A DNA stretch of 64,000 nt from Paenarthrobacter sp. A20 (GCF_024168825.1 NZ_JALJWH010000001.1:2790001-2854000); one strand, 5' to 3'. Positions 29,071-42,969 are shown, counted from the stretch's first letter. The notes: generated from the sequence alone by a model not told the origin. Numbers and translations are program-made.

Positions 29071-29739
29071 ATGGGTTCGTTCATGGAAGACGGAATCAGC
29101 CACCCCGATGAAGTACGCAGTTTCCTCACAAGCGACGCGCGCGTCATCGCTCCGCTGATCCTGGGCTCCGTCCTGACATACCACTCCGATGCCGGTCCGG
29201 TCTCGGTCAGACTCACCGAGGTCGAGGCCTACATGGGTCCGCGTGGTTCGGAGCATCCCGACCCCGGATCCCATACATTCGGGGGTCCCACCGCCCGGAA
29301 CGCGCCTATGTTCGGCCCGCCCGGTTACCTTTACGTCTACTTCACGTATGGGATGCACTATTGTGCCAACATCGTGTGCGGACCGGAGGGCTTCCCGTCT
29401 GCGCTGCTGCTGAGGGCTGGAGAAATTGTGGAGGGGGAGCAGCTTGCCGCCGTTCGCAGGCCGGCCTCCAAAACGCACAAAGACCTCGCCAGCGGCCCTG
29501 CCAGGCTCGCCTCCGCACTGGGACTCACGACGGCGGACACCGGCCGCGACGCCCTCGCGGAACCGTTCAGCCTGTGGTTACCCAAGACGCCGGCGGCGGC
29601 CGTGGCCAGCGGACCACGGGTTGGGGTGGCCGGGCCGGGCGGCACCACTGAATATCCGTGGAGATTTTGGATTGAAGACGACCCAACGGTGTCCCGGTAC
29701 AAGGCGGCCCGGCCGCGAAACCGCACCGCCTCAGGGTGA
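29071..29739 (+). CDS. mpg: 3-methyladenine DNA glycosylase (Mpg/AAG family)
   Basis: The product has 222 residues. TEVEAYMGP supplies the catalytic Glu; DPGSHTFGGPTARNAPMFG and YLYVYFTYGMHYCANIV form the DNA- and base-binding core typical of the AAG fold. It excises alkylated purines such as 3-methyladenine and hypoxanthine. Divergent partner of the Ada-AlkA fusion, so both may answer to the methylated Ada domain from the shared 83-base promoter region. Start at 29071; a second Met follows four codons later. Confidence 0.94.
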   Translation: MGSFMEDGISHPDEVRSFLTSDARVIAPLILGSVLTYHSDAGPVSVRLTEVEAYMGPRGSEHPDPGSHTFGGPTARNAPMFGPPGYLYVYFTYGMHYCANIVCGPEGFPSALLLRAGEIVEGEQLAAVRRPASKTHKDLASGPARLASALGLTTADTGRDALAEPFSLWLPKTPAAAVASGPRVGVAGPGGTTEYPWRFWIEDDPTVSRYKAARPRNRTASG

Positions 29740-29829
29740 TTTGCCGCGAAAGCAACGCAGCCGGCAACGAACTTTATGTGACGCAGTCCGCTTGATGACT
29801 TGTACCCCGCACGTTTACCAAAATCGCTG

Positions 29830-29835
29830 TAGAAT
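29830..29835 (+). promoter_or_regulatory. -10 element of the helD promoter
   Basis: TAGAAT lies 36 bases before the helD ATG, preceded by TG one base further out (extended -10 look). No clear -35 hexamer is seen at 16-18 bases. No rifamycin-associated palindrome, as known before some helR genes, is visible. Confidence 0.4.
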
Positions 29836-29871
29836 GGTAGGTCTGTCTTTTGCGATAGGGGTTACGGTTCG

Positions 29872-32100
29872 ATGCACGATGCTGATTTGGTCCACGAGCA
29901 GGAATATGTAGCTGGGCTGTACGCCCGGCTCGATGAGCTGCGCGCAGAAAAGCGCGCCCAGCTGGCGCAGGTGCGCAGGGCCGGCGCGGTGGGAACCATG
30001 CAGAACGTCTCAGAACGTGACGCATTCGCGGCACTGTACGAAGACCGCCTGGCCCAACTCGACGCCGTCGACGATCGCTTGGTCTTTGGCCGTCTGGACC
30101 TTGATTCCGGGGAAGCCCAGTACATCGGCCGCATAGGCCTGTCCACGGCCGACCTCCAGCGGCTGATGGTTGACTGGCGTGCGCCCGAGGCCGGCCACTT
30201 CTACCAGGCCACCGCGTTCGACCGACAAGGCGTGCGCCGCCGTCGTCACCTGATCCTGCAGGGACGCGACGTCAAAGCCATTGAGGACGACGTCCTGGAC
30301 GCCGGGATGCTCGCCGACAACGACTCCCTTCAGGGCGAAGGCGCGTTGCTGGCTGCGCTGAACTCCAAGCGCACCGGTCGTATGTCCGACATCGTCGGAA
30401 CCATCCAATCCGAGCAGGACCGGATCATCCGTTCCTCCATCTCGGGTGCGCTCGTGGTCCAGGGCGGTCCCGGAACCGGCAAGACCGCTGTGGCCCTGCA
30501 CCGTGCGGCCTACCTGCTGTATACCCACCGCGATCGCCTCAAGAGTGCCGGCGTTCTCCTCGTTGGACCGTCGTCGTCCTTCATGCACTACATCGAACGT
30601 GTGCTGCCCTCGCTCGGTGAAACAGGCGTGGTCATGGCAAGCCTGGGGCGCCTCATGCCCGGAATCCACGCCGTACCGGAGGAAGACGCCGACGTCGCCG
30701 CTCTCAAGGGCAAGCTGGATATGGCCAAGGTGGTGGCCAACGCCGTCGCGAACCGCCAGCGGACACCGGCCGAGGACCGCATCCTCGAAGTTGATTCCCG
30801 CAAGCTGACACTGACCGTCCGTCAGGTTCGCCGTGCCCGTGAGAAGGCCCGCGCTACCGGCAAGCCGCACAACGAAGCCCGCCTGACGTTCGTCAAGATC
30901 CTGTTGCGAGAACTCACGGAACAGCTGACGGACCTTGTGGAGGAATCGAACATCGGCAACAACGCCGATCGCGCCTACTTGGCCGAAGATGTCAGGTCTG
31001 CACGGGACGTGCGCATCATGCTTAATCTTTGCTGGATGCCGATGACCCCGGAAAAGCTCATCTCCGAGCTCTTCAGCAAGCCGGCCATCCTTGAAGCTTG
31101 CACGCCGCACCTCACGCCCGGACAACGTGCGCTGCTGCAGCGCCCTGTAGACGCTCCGTGGACGGAAGCCGACGTCCCGCTGTTGGATGAGGCTGCCGAA
31201 CTGCTGGGTGAGCTGGATCCGGCTGCGGGCAGGGGACTGGCCCAGCAGGAAGCGGATCGCGCCCGCGACGTCGCCAATGCAAAGCAGACTTTGGCGAACA
31301 TGGAAGCAATGGGCGTCGACGTTCTTGTGTCGGCTGAGGAGCTCGCCGACCAGAATCAGGAACGTGAAGGACGCCTGACGGCGGCCGAGCGTGCCACCAG
31401 CGACCGTTCATGGGCCTTTGGCCACATCGTGGTTGACGAGGCCCAGGAACTATCACCCATGCAGTGGCGGCTCCTGGTGCGGCGCTGCCCGCTGAAGTCC
31501 TTCACCATCGTGGGTGACATTGCCCAAACCAGTGCCGCCGCTGGTGCTAATTCGTGGCAAAGCGCCTTGGCGCCGTCGTTCGGTGACCGCTGGACGCTCG
31601 AAGAACTCACCGTCAACTACCGCACGCCGTCCCAGATCGCAGAGGCCGCGGTCCGCATGGCCAACCGTGCCGGCCTCGTTGTCTCGGCGCCCAAGGCCGT
31701 ACGCGAAGGTAAATGGTCACCCATCGTGGACCACGTGGAGGCAGATGGCATTGTGAAGCGCCTGGTTGAAATCCTGCCGGAGGAAGTCGAAGCGATCGAC
31801 GGCGGCCTGCTGGCTGTCATCGCCGACGGACCGTTGCTGCCCCAGGCCACAGCGGCACTGCGGGAGGTCTACGGCCGCCGGATCGGCGCCGGGGCCGGCA
31901 GCTACGAGCAAGACATCGTGGTGATCAGCCCCAAGGAAGCCAAGGGCTTGGAATTCGATGGCGTTGTGGTCCTGGAACCGGCGGCAATGTTGAACCACGA
32001 CCATGGCAAGGTGGGCGATCTCTACGTTGCCATGACCCGGGCAACGCAGCGGCTGCGCCTCATTGCTGCCGCGCCCGTACCTGCCGGCATCGAGCGCTAG
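29872..32100 (+). CDS. helD: HelD-type RNA polymerase recycling ATPase (UvrD/Rep superfamily)
   Basis: The product has 742 residues. The N-terminal coiled coil (HEQEYVAGLYARLDELRAEKRAQ) is the arm that HelD inserts into the RNA polymerase secondary channel. Walker A GGPGTGKTAVAL (near 198) is followed by the 1A domain, a long HelD-specific insert, Walker B VVDEAQELSPMQW (near 520), VNYRTPSQI and the C-terminal SPKEAKGLEFDGVVV and YVAMTRATQRL. This is the actinobacterial class II layout. HelD removes stalled RNA polymerase from DNA and in some actinobacteria gives rifampicin tolerance. tyrS starts 38 bases downstream, probably on the same transcript. Confidence 0.85.
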   Translation: MHDADLVHEQEYVAGLYARLDELRAEKRAQLAQVRRAGAVGTMQNVSERDAFAALYEDRLAQLDAVDDRLVFGRLDLDSGEAQYIGRIGLSTADLQRLMVDWRAPEAGHFYQATAFDRQGVRRRRHLILQGRDVKAIEDDVLDAGMLADNDSLQGEGALLAALNSKRTGRMSDIVGTIQSEQDRIIRSSISGALVVQGGPGTGKTAVALHRAAYLLYTHRDRLKSAGVLLVGPSSSFMHYIERVLPSLGETGVVMASLGRLMPGIHAVPEEDADVAALKGKLDMAKVVANAVANRQRTPAEDRILEVDSRKLTLTVRQVRRAREKARATGKPHNEARLTFVKILLRELTEQLTDLVEESNIGNNADRAYLAEDVRSARDVRIMLNLCWMPMTPEKLISELFSKPAILEACTPHLTPGQRALLQRPVDAPWTEADVPLLDEAAELLGELDPAAGRGLAQQEADRARDVANAKQTLANMEAMGVDVLVSAEELADQNQEREGRLTAAERATSDRSWAFGHIVVDEAQELSPMQWRLLVRRCPLKSFTIVGDIAQTSAAAGANSWQSALAPSFGDRWTLEELTVNYRTPSQIAEAAVRMANRAGLVVSAPKAVREGKWSPIVDHVEADGIVKRLVEILPEEVEAIDGGLLAVIADGPLLPQATAALREVYGRRIGAGAGSYEQDIVVISPKEAKGLEFDGVVVLEPAAMLNHDHGKVGDLYVAMTRATQRLRLIAAAPVPAGIER

Positions 32101-32137
32101 GAAAAACGGGCCCTGCAATCCTGCTAACTTAGATCTC

Positions 32138-33448
32138 GTGTCACACGTAAACAACCTCGAGTCCCAGCACAACGATCCCGCCTTTGCCAACGTCTGGCAG
32201 GAGCTCAAATGGCGCGGCCTTGTCCACGTTTCCACTGATGAAACGGAACTGGAAAAGCTGCTCGCCGGGGACCCGATCACGTATTACTGTGGCTTCGATC
32301 CCACCGCGCCCTCGCTGCATCTGGGCAACCTTGTGCAGTTGCTGGTGATGCGCCGCCTGCAGTTGGCCGGTCACAAACCTTTGGGCCTGGTGGGTGGATC
32401 CACCGGCCTCATCGGCGACCCGCGTCCGACGGCGGAACGCACCTTGAACACTAAGGACACCGTTGCGGAGTGGGTCGGCTACCTTCAGGGCCAGGTGCGT
32501 CGCTTCCTTAGTTTCGACGGCGAAAATTCCGCCCGCATGGTCAACAACCTGGACTGGACGGCGCCGCTGAGCGCAATCGACTTCCTGCGTGAAATCGGTA
32601 AGCACTTCCGCGTGGGCACGATGCTCCGCAAGGATGCCGTCGCCTCGCGCCTGAGCTCGGACGAAGGCATCAGCTACACCGAGTTCAGCTACCAGATCCT
32701 GCAGGGAATGGACTACCTCCAGCTCTTCCGCGACTACGGCTGCGCCTTGCAGACGGGCGGCTCGGACCAGTGGGGCAACCTCACCAGCGGCACTGAACTC
32801 ATCCGCAAGGTGGAGGGCAAGAGCGTGCACGCCATGGGTACGCCGCTCATCACCAACTCCGACGGCACCAAGTTCGGTAAGAGCGAGGGCAACGCCATCT
32901 GGCTGGACCCGGACATGTGCAGCCCGTACACGTTCTACCAATTCTGGCTGAACACTGCTGACGCGGACGTGGTGGACCGACTCAAGGTCTTCACGTTCCT
33001 CTCGCGCGCTGAAATTGAGGCGCTTGGACAAGCCGTGTCGGAACGTCCATTTGCCCGTGAAGGCCAGAAGAAGCTCGCTTTCGAAGTGACTTCCCTGGTC
33101 CACGGCGTCGACGCTACCGAGAAGGTCATTGCCGCTTCAGCCGCGCTCTTCGGAAACGGCGATCTTACGGTTCTGGACGAACGCACACTCGAAGCCGCTA
33201 CGGCGGAACTTCCTTCGGCAAAGATCGGCACCGACGGACTGGGGATCATCGACCTCCTGGTTGCCTCGGGTCTGTCCGACAGCAAGTCCGCTGCCCGTCG
33301 GACTGTGGGGGAGGGCGGCGCGTACGTGAACAACACCAAGGTCTCCGATCCCGACGCCGTCATTGCCCAGGATCAACTGCTGCATGGCCGCTACCTGCTC
33401 CTTCGACGTGGCAAGAAAAATCTGGCCACCATTGAGGTTTCGGCCTAG
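32138..33448 (+). CDS. tyrS: Tyrosine--tRNA ligase
   Basis: The product has 436 residues, class I. The HIGH motif is HLGN in PTAPSLHLGNLV; the KMSKS loop is KFGKS in NSDGTKFGKSEGN; YQILQGMDYLQLF and GGSDQWGNLTSG form the tyrosine pocket. A C-terminal S4-like RNA-binding domain follows (DLLVASGLSDSKSAARRTVGEGGAYVNN). I start at GTG 32138 (MSHVNNLES); the frame extends back to 32063 within helD. No clear Shine-Dalgarno sequence, suggesting coupling or a near-leaderless start. Confidence 0.97.
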   Translation: MSHVNNLESQHNDPAFANVWQELKWRGLVHVSTDETELEKLLAGDPITYYCGFDPTAPSLHLGNLVQLLVMRRLQLAGHKPLGLVGGSTGLIGDPRPTAERTLNTKDTVAEWVGYLQGQVRRFLSFDGENSARMVNNLDWTAPLSAIDFLREIGKHFRVGTMLRKDAVASRLSSDEGISYTEFSYQILQGMDYLQLFRDYGCALQTGGSDQWGNLTSGTELIRKVEGKSVHAMGTPLITNSDGTKFGKSEGNAIWLDPDMCSPYTFYQFWLNTADADVVDRLKVFTFLSRAEIEALGQAVSERPFAREGQKKLAFEVTSLVHGVDATEKVIAASAALFGNGDLTVLDERTLEAATAELPSAKIGTDGLGIIDLLVASGLSDSKSAARRTVGEGGAYVNNTKVSDPDAVIAQDQLLHGRYLLLRRGKKNLATIEVSA

Positions 33449-33464
33449 GAATCCTGAAGTAGTC

Positions 33465-33499
33465 AGGGCCGGCAACCGTTATGGTTGCCGGCCCTTTCT
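33465..33499 (+). terminator. Rho-independent terminator of tyrS
   Basis: AGGGCCGGCAACC (33465-33477) pairs perfectly with GGTTGCCGGCCCT (33483-33495) and is followed by TTCT. Confidence 0.9.
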
Positions 33500-33538
33500 G
33501 CGTCTGACCATGTTGTGCGCCGCGCGGTGGGCGTAAGC

Positions 33539-33585
33539 CGACGCCCGCTCACCTAATCGCCGTTTTTGGTCGACGCCCGCTCACC
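33539..33585. repeat. 15-bp direct repeat upstream of the rrn promoter
   Basis: CGACGCCCGCTCACC occurs at 33539-33553 and 33571-33585 (period 32). The stretch 33500-33700 holds no gene; it is strikingly G/T-rich on the plus strand after 33600, and the small ORFs there look spurious. Confidence 0.6.
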
Positions 33586-33707
33586 GGGGGCTGTGCTTGT
33601 GTGATGGGCTTCACTGAAACCTGTGGCTGCTGTTTTGGGCTGGTTGGCGTGTTTTTGGGGTTGTTTTCCTTGTGTTTGCGGGGTTTTTGGGTGGTGTTGG
33701 GGTGGAT

Positions 33708-33736
33708 TTGGTGTGGGGGTGGGGCGCGTGTAAAGT
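33708..33736 (+). promoter_or_regulatory. rRNA operon promoter
   Basis: TTGGTG (33708-33713) and TAAAGT (33731-33736) are spaced by 17 bases, about 400 bases before the 16S gene. A GC-rich segment (gtcgccgccgctg) follows, as expected of stringently controlled rRNA promoters. Other promoters may exist in the leader. Confidence 0.6.
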
Positions 33737-33941
33737 TATTCGAGTCGCCGCCGCTGTTGCGGATTGATGGTGACAATCTCCCTTCAAATTGCCGGTTTCG
33801 GTGGTGCTTTGGTGCGCTGCTGGTTGGTGTGGGAGGCCCGGGTTCTGGTTTGCTTTGTGCGGCTGGTTCGGGTAAGTTTGAAAAGTTGCTCCGGAGCGAT
33901 CCTGGACCCTGTGGGGTGTGGGTGGTGCCGGTTGTGTCTGT

Positions 33942-33968
33942 TGTTTGAGAACTCAATAGTGTGCCAAG
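33942..33968 (+). promoter_or_regulatory. rrn leader nut-like (boxA) region
   Basis: TGTTTGAGAACTCAATAG occurs in the leader and TGTTTGAGAACTACATAG again in the 16S-23S spacer (36049-36066). The shared core is the antitermination-type motif typical of actinobacterial rRNA operons. Confidence 0.6.
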
Positions 33969-34131
33969 TTTGTTGATACCGATTGTTTTATTGATTGGTT
34001 GAAATTTATGCCAGTTCTGTCATGCACCCCCGTGTGTGGTGGGCTGGTTTTCAGCTGGTTTCGAATTTTGTGCAGCCGTGTTCGCCGTTATTTCCGGTGG
34101 GTGTGGTTGTGTCTGTTTGATTTGTTTTACT

Positions 34132-39343
<5,212 letters not shown>

Positions 39344-39359
39344 CACACAACACACTGCA

Positions 39360-39392
39360 CGCGTCCACTATGTGGTTCCCGAACAACAACCC
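39360..39392 (+). other. 3' strand of the pre-23S processing stem
   Basis: Partner of 36042-36074 (33 positions, one mismatch). It lies in the 23S-5S spacer (39344-39489), which otherwise contains an A/C-rich stretch and no tRNA. Confidence 0.8.
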
Positions 39393-39489
39393 GCTTGTTC
39401 CAGGAACAAAAACACAACAAAATAACAACACCACAGTTGTAACCACGCTTCCCACCCACCCCACCACCGGGGCGCGGACGGGTAACAAA

Positions 39490-39607
39490 GTTACGGCGGT
39501 CATAGCGTGGGGGAAACGCCCGGTCCCATTCCGAACCCGGAAGCTAAGACCCACAGCGCCGATGGTACTGCACCCGGGAGGGTGTGGGAGAGTAGGACAC
39601 CGCCGGA
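39490..39607 (+). rRNA. rrf: 5S ribosomal RNA
   Basis: About 118 bases from GTTACGGCGGTCATAGCG to ACACCGCCGGAC, including the conserved CCCATTCCGAACCCGGAAGCTAAG. The ends pair as helix I. Boundaries are approximate. Confidence 0.95.
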
Positions 39608-39618
39608 CAACCATTAAG

Positions 39619-39653
39619 AAGAGCCCCGACCACGACGGTCGGGGCTCTTCACA
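39619..39653 (+). terminator. Terminator of the rrn operon
   Basis: AAGAGCCCCGACC (39619-39631) pairs perfectly with GGTCGGGGCTCTT (39637-39649) around an ACGAC loop. Confidence 0.88.
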
Positions 39654-39945
39654 TTTAACCACCAACACAGCGTCCACTACATGGCTTCGTGCCTTTAACC
39701 AGCAGAGTAGATACCCGGTAAGAGGTGACCAACCAGGAGCAACCGCGAGTGCAAGGGGCCTGTGAGACTTGCCACGGGGCACCTCTAAGAGCCCCCTTAC
39801 GTTCGGCGGCCGTGGTCGCGTCGAATAGAATTGCATAAGACATACGAGTCGGTAGCTGAGCGCTGCCGGCGGCGTGACAACGAAATAAGGGTTATGAGCG
39901 ACTACGCACGCGCCAGTGGTCGGCTCGCAACAGGAGGAATCCACC
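39654..39945 (+). other. Leader/promoter region of the repeat-protein operon
   Basis: No gene is seen. A -10 candidate TAGAAT lies at 39826-39831 and AGGAGG (39932-39937) precedes the ATG at 39946. The last ~110 bases would be a 5' leader. Confidence 0.5.
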
Positions 39946-41964
39946 ATGGCTGAGCACAACGGCGGCAATCGCGGCGGTAATCGCGGAAACTTCGGCGGGA
40001 ACCGGGATGACCGCGGTTCGTACCGCCCCAACAACAACTCAGGCGGCGATCCCCGTGGGTTCCGTTCCAGGGAGAACCGGGACGGCAATGATCGTCCGGC
40101 CCGTGATGGCGAGCGTCGCTCGTTCAACAATGACCGTGGGGATCGTAAGCCGTTCGGTGACCGTCCGGCCCGTGATGGCGAGCGTCGCTCGTTCAACAAT
40201 GACCGTGGGGATCGTAAGCCGTTCGGTGACCGTCCGGCCCGTGATGGCGAACGCGGCTCCTTCGGCGGAGACCGTGATCGTAAGCCCTTCGGTGACCGCA
40301 GCGATCGTCCTGCCCGTGATGGCGAGCGTCGCCCGTTCAACAATGACCGTGGTGATCGTAAGCCCTTCGGTGACCGCAGCGATCGTCCTGCCCGTGACGG
40401 CGAACGTCGCTCCTTCGGCGGCGACCGCGATCGTAAGCCCTTCGGCGACCGTGACCGTAAGCCCTTCGGCGACCGCAATGACCGTCCGGCCCGCGATGGC
40501 GAACGCCGTCCGTTCAACAATGACCGTGGTGATCGTAAGCCCTTCGGTGACCGCAATGACCGTCCGGCCCGTGATGGCGAACGTCGCTCCTTCGGCGGCG
40601 ACCGTGATCGTAAGCCCTTCGGCGACCGCAATGACCGTCCTGCCCGGGACGGCGAACGCCGCTCCTTCGGCGGCGACCGCGACCGTAAGCCCTTCGGCGA
40701 CCGCAATGACCGTCCTGCCCGCGATGGCGAACGCCGCCCGTTCAACAATGACCGCGGTGATCGCAAGCCGTTTGGCGACCGTCCCGAACGTGGTCCGCGG
40801 GAATTCGATGGTCCCCGTCGTGATGGCGATGATCGCCGCCCGTTCAACAATGACCGTGGTGATCGTAAGCTCTTCGGTGACCGCAATGACCGTCCGGCCC
40901 GTGACGGCGAACGTCGCTCCTTCGGCGGCGACCGCGACCGCAACGACCGCGGCAACTCCTGGGAAGACCGTCCGGCCCGCGTTCCGAACGCCAAGGACAT
41001 CCGCAGCTCCAACCGTCCCGACCGCGAACGCTCTCCCGAGATTGACGAGGACGTTACGGGCAAGGAACTAGATCGTGCCACGGGTCACCAGATCAAGACC
41101 CTCGAGGAGCAGAGCGCAGGCTGGGTGGCCAAGCACCTGGTGATGGCCGGCCGCTTGATCGACATTGAGCCCGAGCTGGCCTTCCAGCACGCATTGGCCG
41201 CAAGCCGTCGCGGCGGGCGCCTTTCGGTTGTTCGTGAAGCTGTGGGCCTGACGGCCTACGCCGCGGGCCACTATGGCGAGGCGCTGCGTGAGTTCCGTAC
41301 GTACCGCCGCATCAGTGGCTCCAACGTGCACTTGCCTGTGATGGCTGACTGCGAGCGTGGCCTCGGACGTCCGGACCGTGCACTGGATATGGTTCGTTCT
41401 CCTGAAGCCCAGGACCTTGATGCTCCGGGCAAGGTGGAGCTCGCCATGGTCGCTTCCGGCGCCCGCACAGATCTCAAGCAGTTTGATGCTGCTGTCACCG
41501 AATTGGAGATCCCCCAGCTGGACATCAACCGGGCCTTCTCCTACAGCCCGCGTTTGTTCCGCGCCTACGCTGAAGCCCTCAGCGCGGTGGGTCGTACCGA
41601 GGAAGCGGACAAGTGGGCCCGCCAGGCGCTCGTGGCAGAGAATGCCTTGGGCGTTGGCGACTTCGCTGAGCCGGAGATCCTCGACCTTGGCTGGGACGAG
41701 CAGGAAGAAGCAGCTGCGCGTAAGCCGCGCTTCGAAAAGCGGGCCCCGGAGGCCGACGTCGTAAAGCTTGAAACGGAAACGGTCATCGCGGAAGCCGCGG
41801 CGGCCGACGTTGAGCACGATGAGGTTGATCTTGACGACGCCGAGTCGGACTACTTCGAGTCGGATGACGCGGAGTCGGACATCGACTCAGCTGAGGAAGA
41901 AGCTGAGGAAGCAGCCAAGGAAGAAGACACCGAGAACGAGGGCAACGACTCCCAGCATGGCTGA
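39946..41964 (+). CDS. Arg/Asp/Gly-rich repeat protein with TPR-like domain
   Basis: The product has 672 residues in three parts. Residues 1-48 are Gly/Asn/Arg-rich. Residues 49-333 hold ten copies of DRPARDGER, each followed by RSFNNDRGDRKPFGD or RSFGGDRDRKPFGD, i.e. highly charged, low-complexity and surely disordered. Residues about 370-590 form a helical TPR-like domain (GGRLSVVREAVGLTAYAAGHYGEALREFRTYRRI). An acidic tail of about 55 residues ends the protein. The TPR part fits the small M. tuberculosis protein Rv1691, also next to the HAD gene and tlyA. Arg/Gly-rich tracts often bind RNA, and the gene follows the rrn operon, but function is not known. Strong SD AGGAGG; first gene of a six-gene operon. 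Confidence 0.85.
   Translation: MAEHNGGNRGGNRGNFGGNRDDRGSYRPNNNSGGDPRGFRSRENRDGNDRPARDGERRSFNNDRGDRKPFGDRPARDGERRSFNNDRGDRKPFGDRPARDGERGSFGGDRDRKPFGDRSDRPARDGERRPFNNDRGDRKPFGDRSDRPARDGERRSFGGDRDRKPFGDRDRKPFGDRNDRPARDGERRPFNNDRGDRKPFGDRNDRPARDGERRSFGGDRDRKPFGDRNDRPARDGERRSFGGDRDRKPFGDRNDRPARDGERRPFNNDRGDRKPFGDRPERGPREFDGPRRDGDDRRPFNNDRGDRKLFGDRNDRPARDGERRSFGGDRDRNDRGNSWEDRPARVPNAKDIRSSNRPDRERSPEIDEDVTGKELDRATGHQIKTLEEQSAGWVAKHLVMAGRLIDIEPELAFQHALAASRRGGRLSVVREAVGLTAYAAGHYGEALREFRTYRRISGSNVHLPVMADCERGLGRPDRALDMVRSPEAQDLDAPGKVELAMVASGARTDLKQFDAAVTELEIPQLDINRAFSYSPRLFRAYAEALSAVGRTEEADKWARQALVAENALGVGDFAEPEILDLGWDEQEEAAARKPRFEKRAPEADVVKLETETVIAEAAAADVEHDEVDLDDAESDYFESDDAESDIDSAEEEAEEAAKEEDTENEGNDSQHG
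40090..40944 (+). repeat. In-frame tandem repeats (two alternating ~72-78 bp unit types)
   Basis: Ten units begin with codons for DRPARDGER. Two unit types alternate, NNDRGDRKPFGD and GGDRDRKPFGD, with one internal DRDRKPFG duplication in unit 5 and a diverged unit between 9 and 10. Neighbouring units are nearly identical at the DNA level, so copy number may vary between strains. Confidence 0.9.
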
Positions 41965-42943
41965 TTCACTGATCTCATCCTTTGATGCTGTCCTTTCAGA
42001 CCTGGATGGTGTGGTTTATGCAGGACCGCATGCCATCCCGGGGGCCGTGGAGTCATTGCGGCGTCTCGAAACCGTGGGCGTTGGCCTGGGTTATGTGACT
42101 AACAATGCCTCCCGGACACCGGCCCAGGTCGCGGCGCACCTGCGTGAGTTGGGTGCGCCGGCGGAGGACCATCAGGTGGTCAGTTCCTCCCAGGCAGCAG
42201 GGGAGCTTCTGGCTTCCATGCTGCCTGCGGGGGCGCATGTGCTCATCACGGGCAGCGCGGCCTTGGCCCATGAGATCGAATTGGTTGGCCTTAAGCCGGT
42301 TCACAGTGCTGCCGAGTCCCCTGTGGCCGTAGTCCAGGGCTTCAATCCGGAAATTGGTTGGAAGGATCTCGCGGAGGCATCGTATGTGGTGGCCGGGGGA
42401 GCCATGTGGTTTGCCACCAACACGGACATGTCCATTCCGCAGGCCCGCGGTATGGCGCCGGGGAATGGCACGCTGGTGGCCGCGGTGGCAGCGGCCACGG
42501 GAAAGACCCCCTTGGTGGCAGGTAAGCCGGAGGCTCCGCTGTTCCATGCCGCCGCAAAGCGGCTCAACTCCACCCGGCCCCTGGTGGTCGGAGACCGCCT
42601 CGACACCGACATCCTGGGCGGTAACCGCGCTGGATTTGCGACGGCGGCCGTCCTCACCGGCGTGGACACCACCCGCACCATTCTGGCGGCGCGGACCGAC
42701 GAACGTCCCGACTATCTCCTCGCGGACCTTGGGGGCCTTTACGCGCCATACCCCGAGGTCGTCAGCGACGGCGGAACGTTCCGTTGCGGTGCGGCCTCAG
42801 CGGTTGCCGGGGATGGCACAGTCACGGTAACCGGTGACGAGGACGACCTTGACGCTTGGCGCGCGGCCTGCGCAGCCTGGTGGGCGGCAGTTCCCACCAC
42901 GGCCGTAGCTCAGGCGCCGCAGCTGGACTGGCAAACTCAGTAG
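41957..42943 (+). CDS. HAD-IIA family sugar/glycerol phosphate phosphatase
   Basis: The product has 328 residues. Motif I DLDGVVY (nucleophile Asp), NNASRTPAQVAAHLRELG after it, the IIA-type cap domain, and motifs III/IV in GKPEAPLF and GDRLDTDILGGNRAG. This matches the NagD/PGP branch. The syntenic M. tuberculosis Rv1692 is a glycerol-3-phosphate phosphatase, so that is the best guess for substrate. It overlaps the end of the repeat-protein gene by eight bases; the frame is open further upstream only as its shadow. The stop codon is inside a 17-bp tandem duplication. Confidence 0.88.
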   Translation: MADSLISSFDAVLSDLDGVVYAGPHAIPGAVESLRRLETVGVGLGYVTNNASRTPAQVAAHLRELGAPAEDHQVVSSSQAAGELLASMLPAGAHVLITGSAALAHEIELVGLKPVHSAAESPVAVVQGFNPEIGWKDLAEASYVVAGGAMWFATNTDMSIPQARGMAPGNGTLVAAVAAATGKTPLVAGKPEAPLFHAAAKRLNSTRPLVVGDRLDTDILGGNRAGFATAAVLTGVDTTRTILAARTDERPDYLLADLGGLYAPYPEVVSDGGTFRCGAASAVAGDGTVTVTGDEDDLDAWRAACAAWWAAVPTTAVAQAPQLDWQTQ

Positions 42944-42965
42944 ACTGGCAAACTCACTAGACTGG
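42927..42965. repeat. 17-bp tandem duplication across the HAD gene stop codon
   Basis: ACTGGCAAACTCAGTAG (42927-42943) is followed at once by ACTGGCAAACTCACTAG (42944-42960) and a partial copy ACTGG (42961-42965). The first unit ends with the gene's TAG. Confidence 0.9.
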
Positions 42966-42969
42966 TGCG

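Noticed and set aside
33549..33976. ORFs upstream of 16S rRNA on both strands
   Set aside because: They span the rrn promoter and leader; composition reflects G/T skew.
40090..40944. CRISPR-like regular repeats
   Set aside because: Repeats are in frame, of uneven length and encode a continuous protein; there are no unique spacers and no cas genes.
40007..41071. 354-codon plus-strand ORF (Met/Thr/Val/Ser-rich)
   Set aside because: Shifted-frame shadow of the same repeats; no start signal or domain.
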